DNA of 61,374 nucleotides from Deltaproteobacteria bacterium (GTDB lineage Bacteria; Desulfobacterota; Desulfomonilia; UBA1062): contig DSBG01000114.1 in the NCBI GenBank assembly GCA_011046135.1, positions 1-61,374 of the forward strand. Reading direction: 5' to 3'. The position numbers were made by a program, and so were the translations under genes. Below are positions 47,625-56,807 of the stretch, in pieces. Below the pieces are notes generated by a model, which had not been told where the DNA came from, did not search any database, and saw nothing but the letters and a program-made list of their open reading frames with translations. The first letter of the stretch is position 1. Each line of letters opens with the position of its first letter.

Positions 47625-47981
47625 GGGGGCGTAATGGGTTCGACGGGGGCAGTTGATGCCCAAGGAGCATGCCGAGGTCTGTCTCCTCGTTAAACAGGCA
47701 GAGACACGATAAGTGCCGACGATTATTCTTACGCACTGGCTGCCTAACGAGCAGTCACGTCCTGCATAAACCCGCCTTCCGGTTTATGTATGGATGTCAA
47801 ATGAAGGAAGGCAACCCTCACAGTCAGGCCTCTGGGCTGCATGGGTACTCAAGAGAGGCTGGGCAATGCAAAGCCTGTCTGCGGGCAGAGCATAGCTGAG
47901 ATCTGAATACACAGACTACGCATGTAGGAGCCTTGTGCTGAAGGCCTTCGGACGGGGGTTCGATTCCCCCCGCCTCCACCA
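47625..47981 (+). ncRNA. ssrA: Transfer-messenger RNA (tmRNA)
   Basis: A standard one-piece tmRNA. The 5' end GGGGGCG (47625-47631) pairs over seven positions with CGCCTCC (47971-47977) to form the acceptor stem, followed by A and an encoded CCA. The T-arm GGGGG-TTCGATT-CCCCC is at 47954-47970. The tag reading frame starts with the resume codon GCC at 47715 and encodes ADDYSYALAA followed by TAA (47745-47747), a typical degradation tag ending in ALAA. It rescues stalled ribosomes with SmpB. The 3' end is a common integration site, and the defence island begins just after it. Confidence 0.97.
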
Positions 47982-47995
47982 GTTAAAAAAGGCAG

Positions 47996-48041
47996 ACCCG
48001 TCCACTAACCGCGCCCGGTTGGTGGGCGGGTTTTCTTTTAC
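47996..48041 (+). terminator. Rho-independent terminator after ssrA
   Basis: ACCCG-CCAC-AACC pairs with GGTT-GTGG-CGGGT around a CGCC loop (47996-48032), followed by TTTTCTTTT. It closes the tmRNA transcript. Confidence 0.85.
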
Positions 48042-48500
48042 TACCTATTGTCAGTGACTTACGTCGCTTTTAATGTGTCGGCGCTACCGCCCCGATCACT
48101 CCCGTTTCGGGAAATCAGTCACACCCGGCTTCTCTTTCGACTGAAAATTCTCCGTATTCTTACCCCCATTCTCCAGACCTCGTACGGTGTCCTGCATTTT
48201 TTCCTGCAACCGCTGTTCGGCAATCTGATGAACAGGGACGTTCGAATGCCGCGAAGCACAGGACGTGCGAGAGCGGCCTTCGGCAAACTGGTTGATACTC
48301 TTCATGATTTAAGTCAAACAGGTCGTTGATGTCCATGGTCGGTCGCTCCTCGTTGTGGTTTATGCCCTTACTTACCGGAGAGACGGAGAAAGAGTCGGGC
48401 GGTGGCTGAAATTTTTTCGCGATGTCCTTCTCTGGGGGCTTACTTACCGGGCGGTGGCGGGATGTGTCGGAAAATTCTGAAATAATCGCCAATTTTCAGC
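48042..48500. other. Island boundary region behind ssrA
   Basis: About 460 bases between the tmRNA terminator and the promoter of the defence operon. No integrase or transposase is visible. A minus-strand frame at 48096-48305 (69 residues, MKSINQFAEGRSRTS) is open but unrecognised. Two imperfect direct repeats lie at 48367-48406 and 48439-48458: both have CTTACTTACCGG and GGGCGGTGGC, 18 bases apart in the first copy and overlapping in the second. This looks like decayed mobile-element sequence. Confidence 0.4.
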
Positions 48501-48529
48501 TTTCCACATGCGTTGTCACCTGCTATATT
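48501..48529 (+). promoter_or_regulatory. Candidate promoter and operator of the restriction operon
   Basis: TTTCCA at 48501-48506, 17 bases and TATATT at 48524-48529. Just downstream lies an inverted repeat, CGTAA-TT-TTACG (48536-48547), and a second, TGGTG-GCG-CACCA (48582-48594), shortly before the xre start. Both are plausible binding sites for the XRE protein encoded next, for autoregulation. Confidence 0.45.
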
Positions 48530-48613
48530 GAGGACCGTAATTTTACGTTGGGCAAATTGCATTCGCTTGCCGCCGGTGAATTGGTGGCGCACCAGAAATT
48601 GAGGCAAACCGAT

Positions 48614-48853
48614 ATGGCAAAGGCACCGGAAAATATTGCGGAGACGGTCAAAGAAGTCCGCCAGCAACTGGGGCTCAGCCAGGAAGAGCTGGCCCACGAG
48701 CTGGGCGTGAGCTTTTCCACGATCAACCGCTGGGAAAACAGCAAGACGGTTCCCTTCAAGCTGGCGAGAAGGCAATTCGAAGCCTTTTGTGAGCGGATGA
48801 CGGAGCGGGGGAAATTGCATCTGCCCGAGAATATGAGGAGTGATATTCGATGA
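48614..48853 (+). CDS. XRE-family helix-turn-helix regulator
   Basis: A 79-residue protein from ATG 48614 ([20 protein letters not shown]). The helix-turn-helix is [30 protein letters not shown] (in two parts) at residues 19-48, with the typical WENSK recognition region. The frame is open upstream to 48422, but that part is not protein-like. It is the first gene of the operon and overlaps hsdM by four bases. It resembles control (C) proteins that time methyltransferase and nuclease expression in restriction systems; inverted repeats upstream fit that. Confidence 0.85.
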   Translation: MAKAPENIAETVKEVRQQLGLSQEELAHELGVSFSTINRWENSKTVPFKLARRQFEAFCERMTERGKLHLPENMRSDIR

Positions 48854-50480
48854 GCACCAACACCGGAGCCAATCTCGGGTTTGAGGACAAGCTGTGGAAT
48901 GCGGCCGACAAGTTGCGCGGCACTATGGATGCGGCCGAATACAAGCATGTCGTGCTCGGCCTCATCTTTCTGAAATACATCTCCGATTCGTTCCTCGAAA
49001 AGCATGCGGAGCTTCAGGCTGAGGAATATGCCGACCCTGAAGATCGCGACGAATACAACGCCGCCAACGTTTTCTGGGTGCCGACCGAGGCCCGCTGGAA
49101 TTATCTGCAGGGCCGCGCCAAAGATCCGAAAATCGGCCAGCTCATCGATGAAGCCATGGCGGCTATCGAGCGCGACAACACCTCGCTGAAAGGTGTTCTC
49201 CCCAAGGATTACGCCCGCCCGGCCCTCGATAAATCGCGCCTTGGGGAGCTGATTGATCTCATTGCCACGATAGGCCTTGGCGACAGGGAGAGCCGCAAGC
49301 AAGACATTCTCGGCCGCGTCTACGAATACTTTCTGGCGCAATTTGCCGAAAAGGAAGGCAAGGGCGGCGGTGAGTTCTACACCCCCCAATGCGTGGTCAA
49401 GCTGCTGGTCGAGATGATCGAGCCCTTCAAGGGCCGTGTCTACGACCCGTGCTGCGGGTCGGGTGGCATGTTCGTGCAGGCCTTGCGCTTTGTCGAGGCG
49501 CACGCCAACGGTAATGGCAACGGGTCCTCAAATTCACAGGGGGCCCGCCGGGAGATTGCCGTTTACGGCCAGGAGATGAATTACACCACCTGGCGTCTGG
49601 CGATCATGAACATGGCCATTCGCGGCATCGACGCCGATATCCGCTGGAATGAAAAAGGGTCGTTCCTGCAGGATGCCCATAAGGATCTGAAAGCCGACTT
49701 CATCCTCGCCAATCCCCCGTTCAACGATGAGGACTGGGGCTTTTCCAAGGTCAAGGAGGACGTCCGCTGGGCTTTTGGCACACCTCCGGCCGGTGGCCCG
49801 CGCAAGCAGAAGGACGGCTCCGTTGTCCATGTGGACGGCGGCAACGCCAACTACGCATGGATTCAGCACTTCGTGCATCACCTCGCGCCGGACGGCATCG
49901 CCGGTTTTGTGCTGGCCAACGGTTCCGTTCCATGTCCACCAACACCTCCGGCGAGGGCGAGATCCGCAAGTCGCTGATGGAATCCGATATGGTGGATTGC
50001 ATGATCGCCCTGCCCGGCCAGCTCTTCTACACCACCCAGATCCCGGTCTGCCTCTGGTTTCTGACCCGCTCCAAGAAGGCCGACGCCAAACGGAGCTTCC
50101 GCAGTCGCGCAGGTGAAACCCTGTTCATCGACGCCCGCAAGCTGGGCACGCTGATTGACCGCACCCACCGGGAATTGTCCGACGAGGAGATCGCCGAGAT
50201 CGGCCGCACCTATCATGCCTGGCGCGGCGAGGAAAAGGACGGCATCTACGAAGACAAAGCCGGTTTCTGCAAGTCTGCCATTCTCGACGACATCCGCTCC
50301 CACCACCATGTATTGACCCCAGGCCGCTATGTCGGCGCCGAGGCCATCGAAGACGACGGCATCGCCTTTGAAGAAAAGATGGCGGAGCTTTCCGACCGAC
50401 TTTACCAGCAGATGCGCGAGTCGGTGGAGCTGGATGCCGTGATCCGCCGCAATCTGGAGGTACTGGGTTATGGTGAGTAA
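48850..50480 (+). pseudogene. hsdM: Type I restriction-modification DNA methyltransferase subunit, frameshifted
   Basis: HsdM split into two frames. The first (48850-49977) carries the N-terminal helical domain ([24 protein letters not shown]), the SAM site [10 protein letters not shown] near residue 198 and the N6-adenine motif ANPPF near residue 286. At 49922-49931 the sequence GTTCC occurs twice in tandem; removing one copy restores reading into the second frame (to 50480), giving 541 residues, the normal HsdM length. The C-terminal part ([20 protein letters not shown], then the helical tail) is needed for contact with HsdS. Without it methylation and restriction should both fail. Confidence 0.93.
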
Positions 50481-51390
50481 GGGAAACACCGCCATCGTCC
50501 TCCGGGAGGAAAACCTCCGCAGCCTCAATTACCACGTGCGTGGAGTTGAAGTGATGCTGGATCGCGACCTGGCAGACCTGTACCAGGTGGAAACCAGGGC
50601 GCTAAAACAGGCCGTGAAGAGGAACAGCAGGCGTTTTCCTGAAGATTTCATGTTTGTGCTCGATGATTCCGAGGTCGAGATGCTGGTATCACAATCTGTG
50701 ATACCTTCAAAACAGGTGCTTGGCGGAGCTATGCCCTTTGCCTTTACAGAGCAGGGGGTGGCCGCGCTCTCCTCCGTTCTTACCAGCGATCGGGCCATCG
50801 AGGTCAATATCGCCGTCATGCGTGCCTTTGTCGCCATGCGCCGGTTGCTGGCGGCCAGCGGCGGCCTGCTCCAGCGCATGGACACGCTGGAAAAACGGCA
50901 GATCGCCAGCGAAATCAAGACCGACGCCCGTTTCGACAAGGTGTTCGACGCGCTGGAGAGCAGAAGCCTGAACCCTGCTCAGGGCATCTTCTTCGACGGC
51001 CAGATCTTCGACGCCTATGTCTTCGTCAACGACCTGCTGCGCCAGGCGAAAAAGTCCATCGTCCTGATCGACAACTACGTGGATGACAGCGTACTGGCCC
51101 AGCTCGCCAAACGCAAAAACGGCGTCAGTGCTACGATCCTCACCAAAACCATCGGCAAGGCGCTGGCCCAGGACCTCAAGAAGCACAACGCCCAATACCC
51201 GCCCATCGTCATCCAGGAATTCGCCGACAGCCACGACCGCTTCCTGATCCTCGACGGCGAAACCGTCTATCACCTCGGGGCTTCGCTCAAGGACCTGGGC
51301 AAGAAGTGGTTTGCCTTCTCCAAGATGGACAAGAGCGGCTTGAAGGTGATGGAACGGGTGACTGCCATTCTGGGAGGTGCCCATGCGTAA
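50470..51390 (+). CDS. ORF6N-domain protein with PLD-like C terminus
   Basis: A 306-residue protein overlapping the hsdM end by 11 bases. Residues 15-105 are an ORF6N/KilA-N-type DNA-binding domain known from phages ([30 protein letters not shown], in parts; [24 protein letters not shown]). The C-terminal half resembles a phospholipase D-like half-domain ([42 protein letters not shown]), with a single variant H-x-x-F-x-x-x-D instead of two HKD motifs. Such proteins are common passengers in Type I restriction loci; their role is unknown. Confidence 0.85.
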   Translation: MVSKGNTAIVLREENLRSLNYHVRGVEVMLDRDLADLYQVETRALKQAVKRNSRRFPEDFMFVLDDSEVEMLVSQSVIPSKQVLGGAMPFAFTEQGVAALSSVLTSDRAIEVNIAVMRAFVAMRRLLAASGGLLQRMDTLEKRQIASEIKTDARFDKVFDALESRSLNPAQGIFFDGQIFDAYVFVNDLLRQAKKSIVLIDNYVDDSVLAQLAKRKNGVSATILTKTIGKALAQDLKKHNAQYPPIVIQEFADSHDRFLILDGETVYHLGASLKDLGKKWFAFSKMDKSGLKVMERVTAILGGAHA

Positions 51391-51541
51391 CCTTGACCAC
51401 AGCCGTAAACCCGTCGAATTCGACGGAATAAGAACCACCTTGGCAAAACTGGTCGAATTCGACCGGTTTAACCGTGTCGGATTCGAGGCGGTTGCAGACA
51501 AGGGCGACGAACGCATGAAGCTGCCGGGAGGTGAGCAATGA
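51383..51541 (+). CDS. Short ORF in the restriction operon (52 residues)
   Basis: A 52-residue frame beginning [20 protein letters not shown], starting eight bases before the end of the ORF6N gene behind GGGAGGTG and ending in an ATGA overlap with the next ORF. I do not recognise it. It contains three in-frame copies of a 12-bp palindrome or near palindrome (GTCGAATTCGAC at 51413 and 51452, GTCGGATTCGAG at 51476), so the DNA may serve as binding sites as much as coding sequence. Confidence 0.5.
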   Translation: MRNLDHSRKPVEFDGIRTTLAKLVEFDRFNRVGFEAVADKGDERMKLPGGEQ

Positions 51542-51795
51542 CCGTCGCCGAACTGATCGCCCGATTGCAGAACTACCCGGCCGACCTGGAGGTGGTTGTC
51601 GCCAGCTACGAACAGGGCTACGACCCGGCCACCGACCTGCGCGAGATCGCCATCGAGAAGGTCGAGGACAGGGAGTGGTATGTCGGCGTCTACGATGACG
51701 CCCCGGCCCCTGCTTGCGCGCAACGCGCAGGCAAGTCGGGCCGCAAGGCGCTGCTGATCCATTCGCGCTTTCTGCGCTCGGAGGAGAAGGCATGA
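51538..51795 (+). CDS. Small conserved hypothetical protein in restriction operon
   Basis: An 85-residue acidic protein. The start MTVAELIARLQNYPADLEVVV, followed by REIAIEKVEDREWYVGVYDDA, is a recurring small-protein pattern in bacterial accessory regions, with no known function. Residues 58-67 (PACAQRAGKS) are encoded by a GC-rich inverted repeat (51713-51735) that looks inserted. It overlaps its neighbours by four bases on both sides, in the middle of the operon. Confidence 0.6.
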   Translation: MTVAELIARLQNYPADLEVVVASYEQGYDPATDLREIAIEKVEDREWYVGVYDDAPAPACAQRAGKSGRKALLIHSRFLRSEEKA

Positions 51796-51929
51796 AACGG
51801 CAGGGACGATTCGATTGTCTGGATGGGGCCAGGGGTGGGTTCATGGAGCTGGTTGCCGCCTGCCTGCCGAAGCCTCGGCGCAGGCAGGTAATTCGCCGCA
51901 GCTTGGAGGGGGGCGGCTATGGGGAATAA
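51792..51929 (+). CDS. Short ORF upstream of hsdS (45 residues)
   Basis: A 45-residue basic frame (MKRQGRFDCLDGARGGFMEL) that links the small acidic protein to hsdS through overlaps of four and eleven bases. Residues 24-32 (CLPKPRRRQ) come from a strong palindrome at 51859-51888. It may be a real peptide or only a coupling ORF. No family is recognised. Confidence 0.4.
   Translation: MKRQGRFDCLDGARGGFMELVAACLPKPRRRQVIRRSLEGGGYGE
51859..51888. repeat. Palindromic element inside small ORF before hsdS
   Basis: CCTGCCTG (51859-51866) pairs perfectly with CAGGCAGG (51881-51888), with an inner CCGA/TCGG stem and a CG bulge. A second hairpin, CTTGC-GCGC-AAC-GCGC-AG-GCAAG (51713-51735), lies 125 bases upstream. 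Their shape and GC-rich core resemble repeated palindromic elements that spread inside genes. Confidence 0.6.
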
Positions 51930-53268
51930 TTGGCCAACCTATCCTCTTGAGAAGTGTATGGAGGCGATAATTGACTATCGGGGCAAAACTCCTAATAAAA
52001 CTTCATCAGGAGTCCCACTGATTACTGCCAAAATTGTGAAAGGAGGCCGAATACTTCCTGTTCAAGAATACATTGCCGAATCGGAATACGATACGTGGAT
52101 GCGTCGTGGTCACCCCCAGAAGGGAGACATCTTAATAACCACAGAAGCACCTCTTGGCGAAGTTGCTCAATTGGATGGTCGCAAGGTTGCACTTGCTCAA
52201 AGATTAATCACTTTGCGTGGTAAGAAAGGCTTTCTTGATAACACATTTCTGAAATACCTTCTTCAGTCACACGAAGTCCAACATCAAATAGATGGTAGAG
52301 CATCGGGTACAAACGTATCAGGTATCAAGCAAAGCGAGTTGCGAAAGGTATTACTTCCGATTCCAGATTTCCCCGAACAACGCGCCATTGCCCACATTCT
52401 CGGATCGTTGGACGACAAGATCGAACTGAACCGGCGGATGAATGAAACGCTGGAGGCCATGGTCCAGGCGCTGTTCAAGAGCTGGTTTATCGATTTCGAT
52501 CCGGTCATCGACAACGCCCTGGCCGCAGGCCACCCCATCCCCGAAGAACTGCAAGCCCGCGCCGCCCTGCGCGAGTCCCTCGGCGACGCCCGCAAACCTC
52601 TGCCGGACGACCTCTGCAACCTTTTCCCCAGTGAGTTTGAATTCACCGAAGAAATGGGCTGGATTCCGAAGGGGTGGGAGGTCGGAACATTTGGAAATAT
52701 CGCAATACAAAAAAGGCTTCCAGCGCATCCCCCCTCGATTCCAACAGACACACCGTACATTGGCCTTGAACATATGCCTATGGGTTCTATTTCACTGGGC
52801 AATTGGGGCTTAGCAGAAGACATAAGTAGCGGAAAATCTTGGTTTGCTGAGAACGATATTCTCTTCGGTAAATTGCGCCCATATTTTCACAAGGTAGGAG
52901 TGGCACCAGTTGATGGCGTGTGTTCGACCGATATTGTTGTCATAACACCAAAAACTGATGAATGGTTTTCTACTGCACTTTGCATTGCTTCGAGCAAGGC
53001 GTTCGTCGAGTACACTACGGCTGGTTCTACTGGCACCAAAATGCCGCGAACCAATTGGAAGGACATGGCAGCCTATAAGGTATGCCTGCCAGCAAAGAGC
53101 GTGGCGGACCTTTTTGATTCTTCGCTAAAACCTTCTATCGCGAAAATACTCGCAAACCTTCATGCAAACCGTGACTTGTCACGAACCCGCGACACCCTGC
53201 TCCCCAAACTCCTCTCCGGCGAAATCCGCACTCAGGCCGCTGAAAAACTGGTGGAGGTTGCCGTATGA
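51919..53268 (+). CDS. hsdS: Type I restriction enzyme specificity subunit
   Basis: A 449-residue HsdS with two target recognition domains. TRD1 (residues 3-155, WPTYPLEKCMEAIIDYRGKTP to VLLPIPDFPEQ) and TRD2 (residues 255-395, WIPKGWEVGTFGNIA to YKVCLPAKS) are separated by the conserved helical region AIAHILGSLDDKIELNRRMNETLE; a second such helix ends the protein (RDTLLPKLLSGEIRTQA). Each TRD reads one half of a bipartite DNA site. The TRD-coding parts are visibly AT-richer than the linkers, a sign of domain exchange. It overlaps the next gene by four bases. Confidence 0.94.
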   Translation: MGNNWPTYPLEKCMEAIIDYRGKTPNKTSSGVPLITAKIVKGGRILPVQEYIAESEYDTWMRRGHPQKGDILITTEAPLGEVAQLDGRKVALAQRLITLRGKKGFLDNTFLKYLLQSHEVQHQIDGRASGTNVSGIKQSELRKVLLPIPDFPEQRAIAHILGSLDDKIELNRRMNETLEAMVQALFKSWFIDFDPVIDNALAAGHPIPEELQARAALRESLGDARKPLPDDLCNLFPSEFEFTEEMGWIPKGWEVGTFGNIAIQKRLPAHPPSIPTDTPYIGLEHMPMGSISLGNWGLAEDISSGKSWFAENDILFGKLRPYFHKVGVAPVDGVCSTDIVVITPKTDEWFSTALCIASSKAFVEYTTAGSTGTKMPRTNWKDMAAYKVCLPAKSVADLFDSSLKPSIAKILANLHANRDLSRTRDTLLPKLLSGEIRTQAAEKLVEVAV

Positions 53269-56200
53269 GCAAAAGCAAGAAGCTCAGCAACCCTTTTTCA
53301 ACCGGCGGTGGCGGCGTTCATTTTGAAGCGCATGTCCAGGCGTCATTTGTCGCGCTGATGCTTACCGGTGGTCACGCCCCCTGCCTTCCCTGCTGGCCCA
53401 TTGCGGAAATCAAACTTCAGGGCAAGATCGACGGCTTTGATACCGACGATCTCGTTGTTGTCGTGGAAAACGTGAACAGCAAGGAACGGCGGAAACTTCT
53501 CGGGCAGGTCAAGCATTCCATTGCCATCACGCAGGGCAGCACCCTGTTTGGGGAGGTGATGCAAGCCGCCTGGAATGATTTCAAGAATCCCAAGGTGTTC
53601 GCCAAGGATAAGGATATTATTGCACTGATCACAGGACCGCTCAGCGTGACCGATGCACACAATGTGCAATGGTTGCTGAACCAGGCGAGGCACACCAAGA
53701 ACGTTGATGAGTTTTTCAGAAACGTCCAGCAGACGAATTTCAGCCCACCCAAGAGTACCGATAAACTTGAGGTTATTCAGCACCATCTGAAGGCAGCAAA
53801 CGGCGGCAACGATGTATCAAGGGATGAACTCTATGACTTCCTGAACCACTTCCATCTGCTCGGTTACGATCTTGGTAACGAAATCGGTGTTGTCCTGTCT
53901 CTGTTGCACTCCCACATTTCCCAATTTCAGCAGCAGTATCCGCAGTGGGTTTGGTCACGGGTTGTCGATATTGTACAAACATGGAATCAGGATGCCGGTA
54001 CGATCACGCCCGGCAAGCTGCCGGACGACCTTCTGGATGCCTTTAAACAAAAGGCCGTGGCGGAGATGCCCGAGGAGTTCAAGGCGGCACAGGAGAAACC
54101 TAAAACCGATTGGACCCAGCATCCGGACGCCACGTATCTGGCTTTGGCGATTTTGATCGGCTCTTGGCAAGACAAAAGTCGATGCGACCTTGAGGCGATA
54201 ACCCAACTGCTCGGCATCAGTTATGACGAATGGCTAAAGAAGGCGCGGGAAATATTGCACTGCCCTGACAGCCCGTTGGCTCTCGAAAACGGCATCTGGA
54301 AAGTTGTTAATCGAGCCGAGCTTTGGAGCCTGCTGGGATCGCGCCTCCTTGATCAGAATCTCGATACGTTTAGGTCGCTTGCTGTTTCCGTCCTGAAGGA
54401 GGCAGACCCCGCTTTTGAACTGCCCGCCGAAGAGCGATACGCGGCAAGCATTCACGGCAAGGTGCTGAAATGTTCACACGTGCTGCGAAAAGGCATTGCC
54501 GAGGGCTTGGCCATTCTGGGCAGCCAGACGGAGTCGTGCGCTAACTGTTCGCAAGGGAAAGCTGAAGCAACCACCGTATTGGTGATACGCGAACTTCTGA
54601 CCGATGCCGACTGGGTTTTGTGGGGCAGCCTGAACAGTCTGCTGCCCACCCTGGCCGAAGCCGCCCCGGGTGAATTTCTTGCTGCGGTCGAGAAGGCGAT
54701 GCGTCTGACGCCCTGTCCTTTTGATGCGCTTTTTTCCCAGGAAGGCAACGGCATCACCGGCGGCAATTATTTAACCGGCCTGCTCTGGGCGCTGGAAGGG
54801 CTGGCCTGGGATGAACAATATCTGGTTCGAGTCTGTGTTGCGCTTGCTGAACTTGCCAGCCATGATCCCGGCGGCCAGTGGGCCAATCGACCATCCAATT
54901 CGCTTGCAACCATTTTGTTGCCTTGGCTGCCGCAAACGCTGGCATCTGTTGACAAGCGCAAGGTGGCGGTACGAACGATCCTTAATGAATGGCCGGATAT
55001 TGCCTGGAATCTGATCATTCAGCTTCTTCCCGGCCAGCATCAGACCTCTTCCGGATCGCACAAACCAAGCTGGCGCAAGACCATCCCCGATGATTGGGAA
55101 AAAGGCGTGACGCATCAGGAATACTGGCAGCAGGCATCTTTTTACGCGGAACTTGCGGTGGCTGCCGCTGGTCAAGATACCGATCGGCTTTCCGCCTTGA
55201 TTGATCATTTTGATAACCTGCCTGAACCCGCTTTTGATCAACTTCTTCAGGCTCTTGCCTCCCAACCCATTTCAGAGCTCCCCGAGGAGCAACGACTTTC
55301 GATTTGGGACCATCTCACGAAATTCACAAACAAACACCGGCGGTTCTCCGATGCGAAATGGGCATTGCCCGACGAACTGATCACCCGCATTGAACACGTT
55401 GCCGGGCAACTCGCCCCCGCCAACCCGTTCAATTTATATCAGCACCTTTTCACAGACCGTGACTTTGATCTTTACGAAGAGAATGGCGATTGGGAGGAGC
55501 AGCGAAAGAAACTCGACACCCGACGCGAAGCGGCGATTTCGGAAATCTTTCAGCAAGATGGTGCCGAGGGTGTTATCCGATTTGCCGATTCCGTTTCTTC
55601 ACCCGGTCAGGTAGGGCACGCGCTTGGCGTTATTGCCGATGATGTGTTTGAACGTACTCTTTTGCCGCATTTTCTGGATTCAGCGGACAACAAGCGTAAG
55701 GCGCTGGTGAGCGGTTTTATCTGGAGGCGTTACCATCTCAAAGGCTGGGAGTGGTGCGACGACCTCGATAAATCTGATTGGACGCCCGAGCAAGTAGGTC
55801 AATTCCTGGCTTGTTTGCCGTTTACCAAGGAAACATGGGATCGGGCCTCTGAATGGCTTCAGGCGCCCGAAAGTGAATATTGGACGCGCACCGGTGCAAA
55901 TGCTTATCAGGCCGATGGTGATCTTGCTATTGCGATTGAGAAACTGATCGAGCATGGCAGGCCACACGCGGCAATCAACTGCCTGGACAGGTTGCGCCAT
56001 GCCAAGCAGCCCATCGATAGTAACCAATGTGTCCGAGCGTTGCTTGCAGCGCTTTCCTCCAGTGAGCCCAGCTACGCCATGGACGGGTATCACATCGTCG
56101 AACTGATCAAGTTTCTTCAGGCAGAACCTGAGGTGAATCAGGACGATCTCTTTAGGGTCGAGTGGGCATATGTTCCCTTGCTCGACCGTCATAGAGGTGC

Positions 56201-56807
56201 CGCGCCCCAACTCCTTGAAAGCAGACTGGCCAATGATCCCGAGTTCTTTTGCGAGGTTATTCGACTGATCTACCGTTCTAAGAAAGAAGATCAACCGTCG
56301 AGAGAATCCACCGAGGAATCAAAGGCAATCGCAACAAATGCCTGGCGGCTACTGCATGAGTGGAAGACACCACCGGGAACACAAAAAGATGGAACGTTCA
56401 GCGAAGAGCGCTTTGCTGAATGGCTCCAAAGGGTAAAGGAAGCCTGTACGGCATCCGGCCACCTGGAAGTTGCACTTATCAATATTGGCGAAGTATTGAT
56501 TCACGCCCCACCCGATCCAGACGGCTTATGGATACGCCGCGCTGTCGCTGCCGCACTGAATGACCGCGAAGCCGATGACATGCGCGACGGTTACAGGACG
56601 GGGACATACAACTCACGCGGTGTTCATTGGGTTGACCCAACCGGAAAACCGGAGCGAGAACTGGCTGAACAGTTCCGAAGTAAAGCCGAGGAAGTAGAGA
56701 ACGCCGGATTTCAGCGATTTGCCGTTACCTTGAGAGGTTTGGCGGACAGCTACGACCGTGAGGCTGAACGCATTGTCATTGAGCATCGACAGGAGGATGA
56801 GGAATGA
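53265..56807 (+). CDS. Large PD-(D/E)xK-like protein embedded in Type I restriction operon
   Basis: An 1180-residue protein coupled by ATGA overlaps to hsdS and hsdR. Residues 1-120 look like a restriction-endonuclease-fold domain: [20 protein letters not shown] (Glu21), [11 protein letters not shown] (Asp59/61/62) and [11 protein letters not shown] (Gln81-x-Lys83), the E/D-QxK pattern of Cap4/DUF4297-like and Avs-associated nucleases. [10 protein letters not shown] and a helical region follow. Residues 300-1180 are helical, probably repeat-like ([46 protein letters not shown]). I find no Walker A P-loop, so the STAND ATPase often joined to such an N terminus seems absent. Role unknown; a second DNA-targeting effector or a regulator of HsdR are both possible. 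Confidence 0.75.
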   Translation: MSKSKKLSNPFSTGGGGVHFEAHVQASFVALMLTGGHAPCLPCWPIAEIKLQGKIDGFDTDDLVVVVENVNSKERRKLLGQVKHSIAITQGSTLFGEVMQAAWNDFKNPKVFAKDKDIIALITGPLSVTDAHNVQWLLNQARHTKNVDEFFRNVQQTNFSPPKSTDKLEVIQHHLKAANGGNDVSRDELYDFLNHFHLLGYDLGNEIGVVLSLLHSHISQFQQQYPQWVWSRVVDIVQTWNQDAGTITPGKLPDDLLDAFKQKAVAEMPEEFKAAQEKPKTDWTQHPDATYLALAILIGSWQDKSRCDLEAITQLLGISYDEWLKKAREILHCPDSPLALENGIWKVVNRAELWSLLGSRLLDQNLDTFRSLAVSVLKEADPAFELPAEERYAASIHGKVLKCSHVLRKGIAEGLAILGSQTESCANCSQGKAEATTVLVIRELLTDADWVLWGSLNSLLPTLAEAAPGEFLAAVEKAMRLTPCPFDALFSQEGNGITGGNYLTGLLWALEGLAWDEQYLVRVCVALAELASHDPGGQWANRPSNSLATILLPWLPQTLASVDKRKVAVRTILNEWPDIAWNLIIQLLPGQHQTSSGSHKPSWRKTIPDDWEKGVTHQEYWQQASFYAELAVAAAGQDTDRLSALIDHFDNLPEPAFDQLLQALASQPISELPEEQRLSIWDHLTKFTNKHRRFSDAKWALPDELITRIEHVAGQLAPANPFNLYQHLFTDRDFDLYEENGDWEEQRKKLDTRREAAISEIFQQDGAEGVIRFADSVSSPGQVGHALGVIADDVFERTLLPHFLDSADNKRKALVSGFIWRRYHLKGWEWCDDLDKSDWTPEQVGQFLACLPFTKETWDRASEWLQAPESEYWTRTGANAYQADGDLAIAIEKLIEHGRPHAAINCLDRLRHAKQPIDSNQCVRALLAALSSSEPSYAMDGYHIVELIKFLQAEPEVNQDDLFRVEWAYVPLLDRHRGAAPQLLESRLANDPEFFCEVIRLIYRSKKEDQPSRESTEESKAIATNAWRLLHEWKTPPGTQKDGTFSEERFAEWLQRVKEACTASGHLEVALINIGEVLIHAPPDPDGLWIRRAVAAALNDREADDMRDGYRTGTYNSRGVHWVDPTGKPERELAEQFRSKAEEVENAGFQRFAVTLRGLADSYDREAERIVIEHRQEDEE

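Noticed and set aside
48096-48305. Minus-strand frame MKSINQFAEGRSRTS of 69 residues behind ssrA
   Set aside because: Could be a mobile-element remnant, but no start signal or recognisable domain supports it.
48523-49503. Minus-strand open frame of 326 residues opposite hsdM
   Set aside because: Antisense to recognisable HsdM motifs; long shadow frames are expected in GC-rich coding DNA.
50707-51762. Minus-strand open frame of 351 residues
   Set aside because: Runs through ORF6N gene and small ORFs in antisense; the plus strand has clear ORF6N and PLD-like motifs.
53265-56807. Reading the large protein as an Avs/STAND ATPase
   Set aside because: The N terminus fits, but no GxxGxGK(S/T) or Walker B segment is found along its length.
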